The notes: generated by a model not told the origin, from the sequence alone. DNA of 64,000 bases from Cohnella cholangitidis (GCF_014107495.1 NZ_CP041969.1:6249501-6313500), one strand, 5' to 3'. Counted from the first letter of the stretch, positions 18,197 through 27,197 are shown. Made by a program: numbers and translations.

Positions 18197-18508
18197 ATGG
18201 ATACTTTATCGATTATTAAAGCATTGTCCAACGAGACGAGATTCAAAATTTTGGAATGGCTGAAAGATCCGGAAACGCATTTCGGCCCGCAGAGTCATAT
18301 GCCGGGCGATTGCGATTTTCATGGAGGCATCTGCGTGGGAGCCATCGCCGACAAAGCAGGGTTAGCCCAATCGGTCATCTCCGGTTATTTGGTCAAAATG
18401 CAGAAGTCGGGCTTGCTGGAGTCCAGGCGACATTGCCAATGGACTTATTATCGGCGCCACGAAAGCGGTATTGAGCAATTTAAGCAGCGACTCCTCGAGG
18501 AGATCTAG
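18197..18508 (+). CDS. ArsR-like winged-helix repressor
   Basis: 103 residues. The start IIKALSNETRFKILEWL and the HTH AIADKAGLAQSVISGYLVKMQKSG with wing YYRR are typical of ArsR-family dimers. An insertion of ~20 residues after helix 2 contains Cys in GDCDF and GGICVG, and another Cys sits next to the wing (RRHCQW); these could sense electrophiles or metals. It precedes an old-yellow-enzyme gene by 100 bp, a common pairing for reactive-electrophile control. Auto- and co-regulation is suggested by a similar element in both promoters. Confidence 0.85.
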   Translation: MDTLSIIKALSNETRFKILEWLKDPETHFGPQSHMPGDCDFHGGICVGAIADKAGLAQSVISGYLVKMQKSGLLESRRHCQWTYYRRHESGIEQFKQRLLEEI

Positions 18509-18543
18509 CTTGATGATCCAATCAAGCTAATTTCTTGCCATAC

Positions 18544-18576
18544 GTATATCTAGATTTATATAAATAAAGATATACT
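18544..18576 (+). promoter_or_regulatory. Promoter/operator of the old yellow enzyme gene
   Basis: An inverted repeat GTATATCT (18544-18551) / AGATATAC (18568-18575) encloses an A+T-rich core, and TATACT (18571-18576) forms the -10 box. The right half and -10 are the same as in the promoter at 18182-18190, which suggests one repressor for both. No good -35 box is seen. Confidence 0.5.
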
Positions 18577-18607
18577 ATACAAAAGAAATACAATTGGAGG
18601 GAATAAA

Positions 18608-19717
18608 GTGGAGAAAGTAAAATCCGTTGATTCACTGTTTAAACCGTTTACGTTAGGAAAGTTGAAGTTAGCTAACCGGATCGTCATGGCACCGATGACT
18701 CGTAGTTTCTCGCCGGGCGGAGTTCCCGGACCGGATGTAGCAGCTTATTATAAACGCAGGGCGGAGAACGGCGTAGGGCTGATCGTGACAGAAGGAACGT
18801 TGATCAATCATCCTGCCGCAACAGAAGATCCTAACGTTCCGAACTTCCATGGCGACAAAGCCCTTCAAGGATGGACTCAAGTCGTGAAGGCGGTACACGA
18901 AGCGGGCGGCCGAATCGTTCCGCAACTATGGCATGTCGGAATGACGCGCCGCAACGGTTCGTTGCCTCATCCGGAAGCTCCATCCATCGGCCCGTCCGGC
19001 ATTAACCCCAAGGGCGAGCAAGTTAACGAACCGATGACGAAAGAGGAAATCGACTACGTCGTTCAGGCTTTCGCTCAAGCGGCTGCGGATGCAAAGAGAA
19101 TCGGATTCGACGGAATCGAGCTGCATGGAGCGCATGGATACTTAATCGATCAATTTTTGTGGGAAGTTACGAATAAACGCACCGATGAGTATGGAGGCAG
19201 TTTAGTTGCCCGTACGCGTTTCGCGGAGGAGATCGTTAAAGCATGCCGCGCTGCGGTTGGACCTGATTTCCCGATTATTTTGCGGATATCGCAATGGAAA
19301 TCTTTCCACTATGATGCCAAATTGGCTGAAACGCCTGAATTGCTGGCACAATTGCTGGCTCCCCTCGTTGAAGCCGGCGTCGACATTTTCCATTGCTCCA
19401 CTCGTCGTTTCTGGGAACCCGAGTTCGAAGGATCGAGCTTGAACTTCGCGGGGTGGGTGAAGAAGCTGACAGGCAAACCGACCATTACGGTAGGTTCGGT
19501 TGGGCTCGACGAAGAGTTTTTGGGAGCGTTCAGAGGAATGAGTGCAGGTCTTGCGGATATAGACGAATTGCTTACCCGGTTGGATAACGATGAATTCGAC
19601 CTCGTCGCGGTCGGCCGCGCTTTATTGGTTGATCCGGCATGGGCTGCCAAAGTGCGCGACGGCCGTTTCGACCAACTCGTACCGTACAACGGAGAAGCGC
19701 TAAAAACATTGCATTAA
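18608..19717 (+). CDS. Old yellow enzyme family NADH:flavin oxidoreductase (alkene reductase)
   Basis: 369 residues, full length. FMN/substrate features include NRIVMAPMTR at the start, GLIVTEGTLI, PQLWHVG, the active-site region ELHGAHGYLIDQFLW with its paired His, TDEYGGS, and LVAVGRALLVDPAW near the end. Members reduce activated C=C bonds, quinones or nitro compounds with NAD(P)H. GTG at 18608 follows GGAGGG by 6 nt. The upstream ArsR-like gene and shared promoter element suggest induction by electrophiles. Terminator at 19725. Confidence 0.92.
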   Translation: MEKVKSVDSLFKPFTLGKLKLANRIVMAPMTRSFSPGGVPGPDVAAYYKRRAENGVGLIVTEGTLINHPAATEDPNVPNFHGDKALQGWTQVVKAVHEAGGRIVPQLWHVGMTRRNGSLPHPEAPSIGPSGINPKGEQVNEPMTKEEIDYVVQAFAQAAADAKRIGFDGIELHGAHGYLIDQFLWEVTNKRTDEYGGSLVARTRFAEEIVKACRAAVGPDFPIILRISQWKSFHYDAKLAETPELLAQLLAPLVEAGVDIFHCSTRRFWEPEFEGSSLNFAGWVKKLTGKPTITVGSVGLDEEFLGAFRGMSAGLADIDELLTRLDNDEFDLVAVGRALLVDPAWAAKVRDGRFDQLVPYNGEALKTLH

Positions 19718-19724
19718 AGAAAGG

Positions 19725-19752
19725 AAGGAGCCAATATCGCGGCTCCTTTTTT
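19725..19752 (+). terminator. Terminator after the old yellow enzyme gene
   Basis: AAGGAGCC pairs with GGCTCCTT around an 8-nt loop, followed by TTTTTTC. The converging NmrA gene ends just beyond it. Confidence 0.75.
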
Positions 19753-19756
19753 CGTA

Positions 19757-20629
19757 TTAAGCTTGAAAAGTAAACTTAGCTTTTCCTTTTCTGTCCAACC
19801 AGCTTTCAAAGCTCGTGAGTCCGGGATACAGCTCGCGCAAAGCTGGAAGATCAACGACGTGGCCGCCGTCGTTTAACCACTCGTAGATCCTAACCATTAT
19901 CTCGCTTTGAGTACGTAGCGTCTCTATGGGGATGGGAGCATATTCGACCGGATGTCCGGTCGATCGGCTTACCGCGGCTGCGATCTCGGGCGGAGTAAGC
20001 GAGTCGCTGGCTAGTTCTATTGTCTTCCCGGCATAATATTCGGGTTTCCGGAATGCTAGGTTAACGAACGCTCCGATATCGTCCACGGCTAACAAGTTGA
20101 CGGGGATTTGCCGGGCTATGGCTTCCGAATAAACTCCGTTCCGGATCGACGAGTAAGGACTCACGTAGTTTTCCATGAAGAAGGTAAGACGCAGGATAGT
20201 AGCCGGCAGATCAATCTTCCGAATGTGCTTCTCGATCTCCCATTTGGCAAACGTTCGAAAATGCGACTGGGATTCCGCCCCGCTTGCCGAAGCATATACG
20301 AAGTGTTTAACTCCCGCTTCTTTGGCTCCGTCAGCCACATTCGTACCTAAACGTAGTTCTTCCTCAAAAGCATTCAAATCCCATACGGGAGGCTGTACGC
20401 TGAATACCCCGTAAACGTCGCGCATGGCTTCGGCTAATTCGTTGCGATTGTCCATATCCCCTTGATAGAGTTCGACGCCTTGTGCTTGGAGCCGTTGCGC
20501 TGCTTCGCTCGATGGGTTGCGGGTGAATGCGCGAACATGCCAACCGTTACGAAGCAGATGTTCGGCGACCGAGCCTCCTTGCTGACCGGTTGCTCCCGTT
20601 ACAAGTATGGTTTTATCTTTAACGTTCAT
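19757..20629 (-). CDS. NmrA-like NAD(P)-binding protein (atypical SDR)
   Basis: 290 residues. The Rossmann motif GATGQQGGSVAEHLL is near the N-terminus, followed by FSVQPPVWD and the NmrA-like FVYASASGAE and LRLTFFMENY. Such proteins are NADP sensors or quinone/nitro reductases of the QorB/YtfG kind. ATG at 20629 has AAGGAGGAATC upstream. It is read divergently from an HxlR regulator, a frequent redox-responsive pairing. Confidence 0.87.
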   Translation of the reverse strand: MNVKDKTILVTGATGQQGGSVAEHLLRNGWHVRAFTRNPSSEAAQRLQAQGVELYQGDMDNRNELAEAMRDVYGVFSVQPPVWDLNAFEEELRLGTNVADGAKEAGVKHFVYASASGAESQSHFRTFAKWEIEKHIRKIDLPATILRLTFFMENYVSPYSSIRNGVYSEAIARQIPVNLLAVDDIGAFVNLAFRKPEYYAGKTIELASDSLTPPEIAAAVSRSTGHPVEYAPIPIETLRTQSEIMVRIYEWLNDGGHVVDLPALRELYPGLTSFESWLDRKGKAKFTFQA

Positions 20630-20794
20630 CTACTGATTCCTCCTTGAATATCGATACTAAGATAACGCGTGTTAGCGTCGCGATCGCTATAACCTGAGCA
20701 TATTCCATGTAAGGGAGTACCGTAAGAACGCACTTTATTTTTATATACATTCGTCAAGTAGCGTATCTAACCAATCGTAAGGAGATGTTATCCC

Positions 20795-21139
20795 TTGAAA
20801 CCTAATGAAAACAAATCCTGTTATGAGCCCATTAACGCAGCCATGCAAGTGATAGGCAGCAAGTGGTCCTATTTCGTTATCGCTCAATTGTGCCAAGGCC
20901 CGCAACGGTTTAATCAATTAAGAAGAAGCATAGGCGAAGTGAGCATCAAATCGTTAACGGATACGCTGCGACAGTTGGAGCAGCGAGGGATCATTCATCG
21001 TCAAGTGATCCCGACGGTTCCCGTCAGCGTACGGTACTCTCTTACCGACAGCGGAAGGGGATATGGTGAAGTGTTGTTGCAAATGCGCAATTGGGGCGAG
21101 AAATGGGGAATGAGCGACTCTCAAGCAACCTCTCTTTAG
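20795..21139 (+). CDS. HxlR-family transcriptional regulator
   Basis: 114 residues. The winged helix shows IGSKWSYFVIAQL, GPQRFNQLRR, SIKSLTDTLRQLEQRG and the wing VRYSLTDSGRGYGEVL. A single Cys near the N-terminus (KSCYEP) is at the position used for thiol sensing in YodB/HypR-type proteins. TTG at 20795 follows AAGGAGATG. It probably controls the divergent NmrA-like gene; the 165-bp gap between them holds both promoters but I cannot single out an operator. Confidence 0.87.
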   Translation: MKPNENKSCYEPINAAMQVIGSKWSYFVIAQLCQGPQRFNQLRRSIGEVSIKSLTDTLRQLEQRGIIHRQVIPTVPVSVRYSLTDSGRGYGEVLLQMRNWGEKWGMSDSQATSL

Positions 21140-21251
21140 CGTTTTTTTAGGTCCATAAAAGGAAATGAAGTGGAAATTGTCGAAAAAGTAACGAAGTCAT
21201 TATAGAATCGTTATTCATCGTTTAATTTAGAACTGGCGGAGGTTAGTTTGC

Positions 21252-22109
21252 ATGACTCGTCTACGCAACATTGCTTTTGTATTTCCGAGCGCGAACGAAA
21301 GCGAACAACAATGGAATCGAACGTTTAATCGGTTAATTGCAGGTATACCTTCCGTTAGCGATAACGGGATACCTCCTTCATCTCCTTCATTTTCGGACAC
21401 CGCTCTGCCTAATACCGGGTTTCGGACAGGTTCACAATCATCGCCAGCCATTGTTCTGGAAACAGATCGTAACATCCAGTTAAAGGTAGGGAATATTCTG
21501 ATCAAGAGTGCGGCTTCAGGTGATAGGGATCAATTTTTGCCGGATGAGGGGATCGAATCACCGGTCGCTTTTAAGACAACCCCGATAGGAAATACAATCT
21601 TCTATCTCCACGAGCAGCTGCAAGGCCACATCATCGGTATCGATCATACGGGCGTGAACGTGCCGGTCGTTAGTACGGAACCATCCGAATGGAACCAATT
21701 GATCTCCGGGCTTTCGGGCATATGTAATCTCTATCGCTACCCAGGGCAACAGTGGCCATTCATCATTCCTGCGGATAGCGAGGAGTTTGAGAAAGACATT
21801 ACCCGCTTCGACGTGAAAAGAACACCGAAATTCGAGCTCGTCTATGATCAATACGCGGATAAGCCTATTTTCCAATTTGCACTTGAAACCAATCTGACCA
21901 AGGAACAATTGGAAAGCATGTTCCCCGAGCCGCACGGATTCTCGATACCTAGCTTAGCTCACATATTCCGGTCGATTTTTGTCCAGCACCCATGGGAGGA
22001 CGAGCTAAGCATACGATTCGATCTGTATTATAGGCCGGCTTCTACGGAGCTTACGGATTGGGCAACCGGAGAATGGCTCGTACGAGAGGGCGGAAGAGTG
22101 AACAGTTGA
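21252..22109 (+). CDS. Protein of unknown function, 285 residues
   Basis: I do not recognise this protein. It has no signal peptide or membrane segment. The region FQFALETNLTKEQLESMFPEP and the end LSIRFDLYYRP suggest a folded alpha/beta enzyme-like or sensor domain, and residues ~45-70 are Ser/Pro-rich and probably disordered. ATG at 21252 is preceded by GGCGGAGG. A GNAT gene follows after 49 nt with its own binding site. Codon use is like that of its neighbours. Confidence 0.6.
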   Translation: MTRLRNIAFVFPSANESEQQWNRTFNRLIAGIPSVSDNGIPPSSPSFSDTALPNTGFRTGSQSSPAIVLETDRNIQLKVGNILIKSAASGDRDQFLPDEGIESPVAFKTTPIGNTIFYLHEQLQGHIIGIDHTGVNVPVVSTEPSEWNQLISGLSGICNLYRYPGQQWPFIIPADSEEFEKDITRFDVKRTPKFELVYDQYADKPIFQFALETNLTKEQLESMFPEPHGFSIPSLAHIFRSIFVQHPWEDELSIRFDLYYRPASTELTDWATGEWLVREGGRVNS

Positions 22110-22158
22110 GTGGTCGTAAGATGTTAAAAGGAATTAATCTACATAAAAGGGTGATCCT

Positions 22159-22593
22159 ATGAATGAGATCCAATACAAGGAATACGTCATTTCGAATGAT
22201 AAAAGCAAAATCGACAAGCAAGCCGTACTTGATTTTTTAACGAGAAGCTATTGGGCGAACAAGAGGGAACCCGAACGAACTTTGAGAGCGATCGAGGCTT
22301 CCGATTGTTATGGCATTTACCATCAAGGGAAACAGGTTGGCTTCGCGAGGATCGTTACGGACGGGGCTACGATGTTTTACTTATGCGACGTGTTCATACA
22401 CGAGGATTATCGCGGACAAGAGCTGGGCAAAAAACTGATCGAAACGATCATGAATGATGTTAAATACGAATCTCTGACAGGGTTGCTGGGGACGTTGGAT
22501 GCACATGGGTTATACGAACAGTATGGATTTATTAGGGATTCAGAGCGGTTCATGAAGAGACCCCCAAGCTGGGCAAATATACCGAATACATAG
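22159..22593 (+). CDS. GNAT acetyltransferase
   Basis: 144 residues. Core features: VGFARIVTDGATMFYLCDVFI (beta4), the acetyl-CoA loop HEDYRGQELGKKLIE, and the end YEQYGFIRDSERFMKRPP that is typical of small YjcF/PhnO-like acetyltransferases. ATG at 22159 follows AAAAGGGTG. Substrate unknown. Confidence 0.85.
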   Translation: MNEIQYKEYVISNDKSKIDKQAVLDFLTRSYWANKREPERTLRAIEASDCYGIYHQGKQVGFARIVTDGATMFYLCDVFIHEDYRGQELGKKLIETIMNDVKYESLTGLLGTLDAHGLYEQYGFIRDSERFMKRPPSWANIPNT

Positions 22594-22689
22594 CGAGCTT
22601 GCGCGATTATTGAATACCTTCGCCATGAATGGTAAAGTTAAATCATACCCGACTTACGGAGTTGGAATTGAAAAGAGCGGAGTGTTCAC

Positions 22690-23625
22690 ATGTCCAAAAT
22701 AGCGAAAAATCTGACGGATCTGATTGGGAATACGCCTCTGTTGGAGCTTACGAACTTCATGAAGCTAAACGAAGCGGAAGCCAGTATCATCGCCAAGTTG
22801 GAGTACTTTAATCCGGCTGGCAGCGTGAAGGACAGAATCGGTTTCGCCATGATCAAAGATGCGGAAGACAAAGGACTGATCGATAAAGAGTCCGTCATCG
22901 TTGAGCCGACAAGCGGCAATACGGGCGTAGGCCTGGCCTTCGCGGCTGCGGCCTTAGGTTACAAATTAATCATTACCTTGCCGGAAAGCTTCAGTCTGGA
23001 GCGGAGGAAGCTGTTGCTCGCTCTAGGAGCGGAATTGGTTCTAACTCCCGCGAACGAAGGAATGGCCGGAGCGATCAGGAAAGCGGACGAGATTGCGGCT
23101 TCGCTCCCGAACGCCTATGTGCCGCAGCAGTTCAAGAATCCAGCGAATCCGGCGATCCATAGAACGACTACGGCTGAAGAAATTTGGAGAGATACGGACG
23201 GAGAAGTAGATATCTTCGTTGGCGGCGTCGGATCCGGCGGAACGATCTCGGGCGTAGGGGAAGCTCTCAAAGCAAAGAAGAACGCCGTGAAGATCATTGC
23301 CGTCGAACCTAGCGATTCCCCCGTTCTCTCGGGCGGAAATAAAGGAGTCCATAAGATCCAAGGAATCGGTGCAGGTTTCGTACCCGACAACTACAATCCG
23401 GAGGTCGTAGACGAGGTGTATCAAGTCAAGAACGAAGAAGCGTTCGAGACCGCCAGGAAGCTAGCCCGTTCGGAAGGTTTGCTCGTCGGAATTTCCTCGG
23501 GCGCGGCCGCTTACGCTGCGTTGCAAATCTCCAAGAGGCCGGAGAACAAGGGCAAGAAAATCGTCGTTATTTTACCGGATACGGGGGAGCGTTATCTCTC
23601 TACTCCGCTGTTCCCGGAAGCGTGA
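22690..23625 (+). CDS. cysK: Cysteine synthase A (O-acetylserine sulfhydrylase)
   Basis: 311 residues, PLP fold type II. The PLP-lysine motif is NPAGSVKDRIG, the substrate loop EPTSGNTGVGLAF, the phosphate-binding loop VGSGGTISGVGEALK and the C-terminal GISSGAAAYAAL. It forms cysteine from O-acetylserine and sulfide. ATG at 22690. No T-box or SAM riboswitch could be made out in the 96-nt leader. A terminator follows, so the gene appears to be monocistronic. Confidence 0.93.
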   Translation: MSKIAKNLTDLIGNTPLLELTNFMKLNEAEASIIAKLEYFNPAGSVKDRIGFAMIKDAEDKGLIDKESVIVEPTSGNTGVGLAFAAAALGYKLIITLPESFSLERRKLLLALGAELVLTPANEGMAGAIRKADEIAASLPNAYVPQQFKNPANPAIHRTTTAEEIWRDTDGEVDIFVGGVGSGGTISGVGEALKAKKNAVKIIAVEPSDSPVLSGGNKGVHKIQGIGAGFVPDNYNPEVVDEVYQVKNEEAFETARKLARSEGLLVGISSGAAAYAALQISKRPENKGKKIVVILPDTGERYLSTPLFPEA

Positions 23626-23641
23626 CAACAGACTCGCGAAA

Positions 23642-23672
23642 GAGCAACGACTTGCTAAGTCGTTGCTCTTTA
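23642..23672 (+). terminator. Terminator after cysK
   Basis: GAGCAACGAC pairs perfectly with GTCGTTGCTC around a 7-nt loop, followed by TTTA. Confidence 0.7.
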
Positions 23673-23694
23673 CTGTACAGGAGGAAGATGGAAA

Positions 23695-23999
23695 ATGAAT
23701 TTATACATCGTATACGCTTTTACCGACGAACCCTTTAGAGGGGTTCTAGATCGGAGAGAGCGGGTTTCGATTTCGTATCTCGTTGTTTCTTCCCGGCGAT
23801 CGGCGTGAACGAAGACCCAGTCACCGGCTCCGCGCATTGCTGTCTAGGTCCCTATTGGCAGGCTAAATTGAATAAATCGGATCTGGTTGCGCAACAACTC
23901 TCGGCCAGACAGGGGACGCTAAGGCTTAAGATCGCGGAAGAACGCATAAACATGGCAGGGCAAGCCGTAACGACGCTCAAAGGTACGCTTAACGTATAG
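23695..23999 (+). pseudogene. PhzF-family isomerase remnant with internal deletion
   Basis: ATG at 23695, with GGAGGAAG upstream, begins with MNLYIVYAFTDEPFRG, the standard start of PhzF/YddE-like proteins. About 16 codons in, the sequence jumps to the C-terminal part, in another frame: FFPAIGVNEDPVTGSAHC then LGPYWQAKL and a normal end at 23999. Roughly 170 middle residues, including most of the first half of the fold, are missing. The EDPVTGSAH motif identifies the family. This is a decayed gene, not a single-base error. Confidence 0.82.
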
Positions 24000-24017
24000 T
24001 ATTTTCAGAGGCGAACG

Positions 24018-25394
24018 TTATGCGGCGTGCGCGATTTTCGAACTTGAACGAAGATAGGCATACCCGCACGCGATCGAAGCCAGAACGACGAACGTCATCC
24101 CCCAATAGATATTGCTGTAAGCATGTGCTAACGAGAATTGCTTTTGCCATCCAAGCGCGCTGGCGGTAACGGCTACTCCGAAGGCTCCGCTGAAAAACTG
24201 CAGAAGTTGGAACAAGCCCAAGCCCGAACCGATCTGCGATTTATCTAGTATGCGAGACATCTCGTTCGAAACGCTGCTCGTCAAAAAAGTGAATCCGATG
24301 CTAAGCAGCATGTAGATAAAGAGGATAGCCAAGTAAGTCGTTCCGGAGAAAACCGCGAACAGAACGACGGATGCGAGCAAGAGAAATGGGACGTTGCGAA
24401 TGATCGATCGGTTCCCGCGCAAATCGATCATCCGGCCGACTCGGCGGGAGAGCAACATCGCGAGCAATGAACCCGGGAATATGACGAGCCCAGCGCCGAT
24501 GGCGCTCAAGCCGGATTGCTTCACTAGGATTTGCGGCATCAGGAATAACGTCGCAAAGCTGCAAATGTAAGCGGCGATCCCGACGGCTGCCAACGCGAGG
24601 TAGGGACGATTACGAAACAGGGCAGGTTGAACGAACGGCTCGGAAGCCGTACGAATGCGAATGACGAACAGGATAATGGCCGCGATTCCCGCAACGAGCG
24701 CAATCCAAGTCTGATTCGTTAGAAATAACAGCAAGCTTGTCGTACCTATACCGACCAATATTGCTCCTAATGCATCGAAGGAGCCTTTGGTCGATTTTTC
24801 AGTCGGAATTAGTTTCGCATAGAAAGGAACCAATAATAGAGTAATAGCCGTTACGACGAACAAGTAATGCCAACCCAAAACCTCTACGATCGCACCGCCT
24901 GCGACAGGTCCCAATCCAAGGCCTAGGGAAGCTGCCGACATAATCGTCGCCATCGCTTTGCCGCGCCGTTCAACGGGCACATATCTGGAGATGAAGACCA
25001 TAGAGAGCGCCGGAATAGCTCCGGCTCCCGAAGCTTGAACGATACGAACGATCAGCAGCCATAGGAAGCTATCGGAGAAGTATCCGGCAATCGCGGCGAT
25101 GCTGAAGGATAGCGTAGCGATAATGAAAAGCCGTCTAATCGGAACGAAATCGGATAATCGGCTATACGTAATGGAGGAAATCGCGAAGACGATAGAGTAT
25201 CCCGTAACAATCCAGGAGGTCAGGGAAGCGGATAGATCGAAGGAAACCGATACGTCTGGCAGCGCCAGGTTAAACATCATTGTGTTCATAATTACGAGCA
25301 CTACGGATATTCCTAGCAATAAGGTTACGAACCCCTCCTGAATAGCGGGTGGTTCGGGCGTTCGTTCTCTAATAGGTTGTTCGGACATGGACAT
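24018..25394 (-). CDS. MFS drug-efflux transporter (DHA2-like, 14 TM)
   Basis: About 458 residues with a run of hydrophobic helices. Motif-like segments are TGYSIVFAISSITYSRLSD, the motif A-type loop RRLFIIATLSFS, VQASGAGAIPALSM, and the motif C region GLGLGPVAGGAI. This matches proton-driven drug exporters such as the Bmr3/LmrB group. ATG at 25394 has GAGGG 8 nt upstream; the longer frame from 25490 runs through the operator and has no support. It is controlled by a divergent ArsR-like gene through the palindrome at 25421-25444. Confidence 0.87.
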   Translation of the reverse strand: MSMSEQPIRERTPEPPAIQEGFVTLLLGISVVLVIMNTMMFNLALPDVSVSFDLSASLTSWIVTGYSIVFAISSITYSRLSDFVPIRRLFIIATLSFSIAAIAGYFSDSFLWLLIVRIVQASGAGAIPALSMVFISRYVPVERRGKAMATIMSAASLGLGLGPVAGGAIVEVLGWHYLFVVTAITLLLVPFYAKLIPTEKSTKGSFDALGAILVGIGTTSLLLFLTNQTWIALVAGIAAIILFVIRIRTASEPFVQPALFRNRPYLALAAVGIAAYICSFATLFLMPQILVKQSGLSAIGAGLVIFPGSLLAMLLSRRVGRMIDLRGNRSIIRNVPFLLLASVVLFAVFSGTTYLAILFIYMLLSIGFTFLTSSVSNEMSRILDKSQIGSGLGLFQLLQFFSGAFGVAVTASALGWQKQFSLAHAYSNIYWGMTFVVLASIACGYAYLRSSSKIAHAA

Positions 25395-25420
25395 GTTGCA
25401 TCCCTCGTTCCAATTGTTGT

Positions 25421-25444
25421 ATTGTTCGATTGTTATCGAACAAT
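25421..25444. promoter_or_regulatory. ArsR-type operator between MFS and regulator genes
   Basis: ATTGTTCGAT and ATCGAACAAT form a perfect 10-bp inverted repeat around TGTT. It lies 27 bp from the transporter start and 63 bp from the regulator start, as expected for one site that controls both promoters. Confidence 0.65.
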
Positions 25445-25506
25445 AGAAATATAGCACGAGGTATGGTAAAATTGCAATCATAAGCTTCATGAAGGAGGCC
25501 TATTAG

Positions 25507-25848
25507 TTGAAAGCACTCCACCACCCGGATAGAGCCGACATTCTGTTGTCTTCCGTTTTATATGCGTTAAGCGATCCGGTTAGGCTATATATCGTATCGG
25601 AAATCCGCAAATTCGGAGAACGAACATGCGGCAACGTTGAGGTGCCCGTAGTGAAATCCACCATGTCGCATCATGTTCGCACGCTTCGCGAAGCGGGCGT
25701 AGTGAACGTTCGAGCTCAAGGCACGCAGCGCGTGATGACGTTGCGGGAAGAAGATTTGGAAATCCGATTTCCCGGACTGCTCGTTTCGATACTAGAAGCG
25801 TTCGAACAATCGGGAGAGCGGATTCCTACACAAGAACAAATGGAATAG
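25507..25848 (+). CDS. ArsR-family repressor
   Basis: 113 residues. LSDPVRLYIVSEI begins the HTH domain, followed by KSTMSHHVRTLREAGVVNVRAQGTQ, the recognition helix and wing. One Cys (RTCGNV) lies before the recognition helix. TTG at 25507 follows GAAGGAGG by 8 nt. The divergent MFS exporter and the palindrome between them make this the likely local repressor. Confidence 0.87.
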   Translation: MKALHHPDRADILLSSVLYALSDPVRLYIVSEIRKFGERTCGNVEVPVVKSTMSHHVRTLREAGVVNVRAQGTQRVMTLREEDLEIRFPGLLVSILEAFEQSGERIPTQEQME

Positions 25849-25858
25849 AATGATAGTC

Positions 25859-25893
25859 AAGGAGATCGCGGGCTTACGCGGTCTTCTTTTTAT
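25859..25893 (+). terminator. Terminator after the ArsR gene
   Basis: AGATCGCG pairs with CGCGGTCT (one G-U pair) around a 6-nt loop, followed by TCTTTTTA. Confidence 0.65.
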
Positions 25894-25998
25894 TGCATGT
25901 AGACAAAAAGAGACAGGAAATAAAAAGGGAAATGCCATTCCGCATTGAATAATATGTTAAGGTCTTTAATAACGTTAATATAGAGAGGAGGGGCAGCT

Positions 25999-26490
25999 TT
26001 GTATCACTACCGTGATGCTACGTTAGCGGATTTTCAACTGATCGCCTCTTTTCCGCAAAGCAAGGAAGAATTGTTCTATATGTATCCCAAAGGGACCTTT
26101 CCCCTCACCGCGGAGCAACTGGCGGATGCGGCATACCGGAGACTGTCCCTCACGGTCGCTATGGATTCGGACGACATCGTAGGTTATAGCAATCTATACA
26201 ACGTGGCCGCAGGCGAGGATTGTTGGATCGGCAACGTGATCATTAAGCCCACGAGCAGAGGAACCGGGGCGGCGAGTTTCTTGATCCAAACGATGATCAA
26301 CCGGGCGGCTGAGGAACATCAGGCGAAGAACGTCCATCTGGTGTGCCATAATGCGAATTCGCGCGCGCTTTTGTTCTATCATAAGCTAGGGTTTGTCCCA
26401 TATGAAATAAGTCCGATCGAGGATAGCAATCAGGGTAAAATCGCCGGCATCAGAATGAGGATCGCGGTTGAAGGACAGGTGACTTTATGA
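25999..26490 (+). CDS. GNAT acetyltransferase
   Basis: 163 residues. Core: WIGNVIIKPTSRGTGAASFL (acetyl-CoA loop) and CHNANSRALLFYHKLGFVPY (C-terminal signature). TTG at 25999 follows AGAGGAGGGG. It overlaps the following phosphoesterase gene by 4 nt (ATGA), so the two are translationally coupled. Confidence 0.85.
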   Translation: MYHYRDATLADFQLIASFPQSKEELFYMYPKGTFPLTAEQLADAAYRRLSLTVAMDSDDIVGYSNLYNVAAGEDCWIGNVIIKPTSRGTGAASFLIQTMINRAAEEHQAKNVHLVCHNANSRALLFYHKLGFVPYEISPIEDSNQGKIAGIRMRIAVEGQVTL

Positions 26491-27197
26491 CACGAACATT
26501 AATGATAAGCGACATACACGGTTGTATCGAACCGCTCAATCGAATGTTGGAGGAAGTTGGATACGACTCTGAGAAAGACCAGCTTGTATTGTTGGGGGAT
26601 TACGTGGACAGAGGTCCGAAGAGCAAGGATGTCGTAGACAGGGTTATGGATTTGGTTGCGAATTACGGAGCAATCGCTATACGGGGAAATCACGATCAAA
26701 GATTGGTTGACCTCATACGAACGAACGATTCGCAAATTCAAGCTAAGTTTATGGAGCATGGCGGCGTTCAAACCTTACATAGCTATTGCGAATTCATTAG
26801 CAAAGAAGTAAATATCGAGAAGCTCCAGCAAGCAAGGAATCATATCGCGTCCAACTATGAACATCATATCGAATTTCTGAACGAGCTTCCTTATTATTAC
26901 GAGGACGATAATCACATCTGCGTACATGCAGGGCTGAATCCATACTACGCGAATTGGAAAGATCAGCCCGCATACGACTTCATGTACATTAAGAACGATT
27001 TTATCAAATCCAAGACTAGGGTGAACAAAAAAGTAATCTTCGGCCACACCAGAGCGATGGAAATACACGGCGCATCGGACGTTTGGTTCCAGGAGGATAA
27101 AATCGGCATAGACGGCGGCTGCGCCTATGGGTTGCAACTAAATTGCCTTATCTATGAGAACGGAACTTATACTACGCAAACGATAAAAAATAGCTAG
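26487..27197 (+). CDS. Metallophosphoesterase (PPP-type serine/threonine phosphatase / ApaH-like)
   Basis: 236 residues with the complete calcineurin-like motif set: ISDIHGCIEPL, LLGDYVDRGP, IRGNHDQ, CVHAGL and VIFGHTRAM. The size and motifs fit PrpE/PphA-like bacterial PPP phosphatases, which act on phosphoproteins or dinucleoside tetraphosphates. Coupled to the upstream GNAT gene. Confidence 0.88.
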   Translation: MTRTLMISDIHGCIEPLNRMLEEVGYDSEKDQLVLLGDYVDRGPKSKDVVDRVMDLVANYGAIAIRGNHDQRLVDLIRTNDSQIQAKFMEHGGVQTLHSYCEFISKEVNIEKLQQARNHIASNYEHHIEFLNELPYYYEDDNHICVHAGLNPYYANWKDQPAYDFMYIKNDFIKSKTRVNKKVIFGHTRAMEIHGASDVWFQEDKIGIDGGCAYGLQLNCLIYENGTYTTQTIKNS

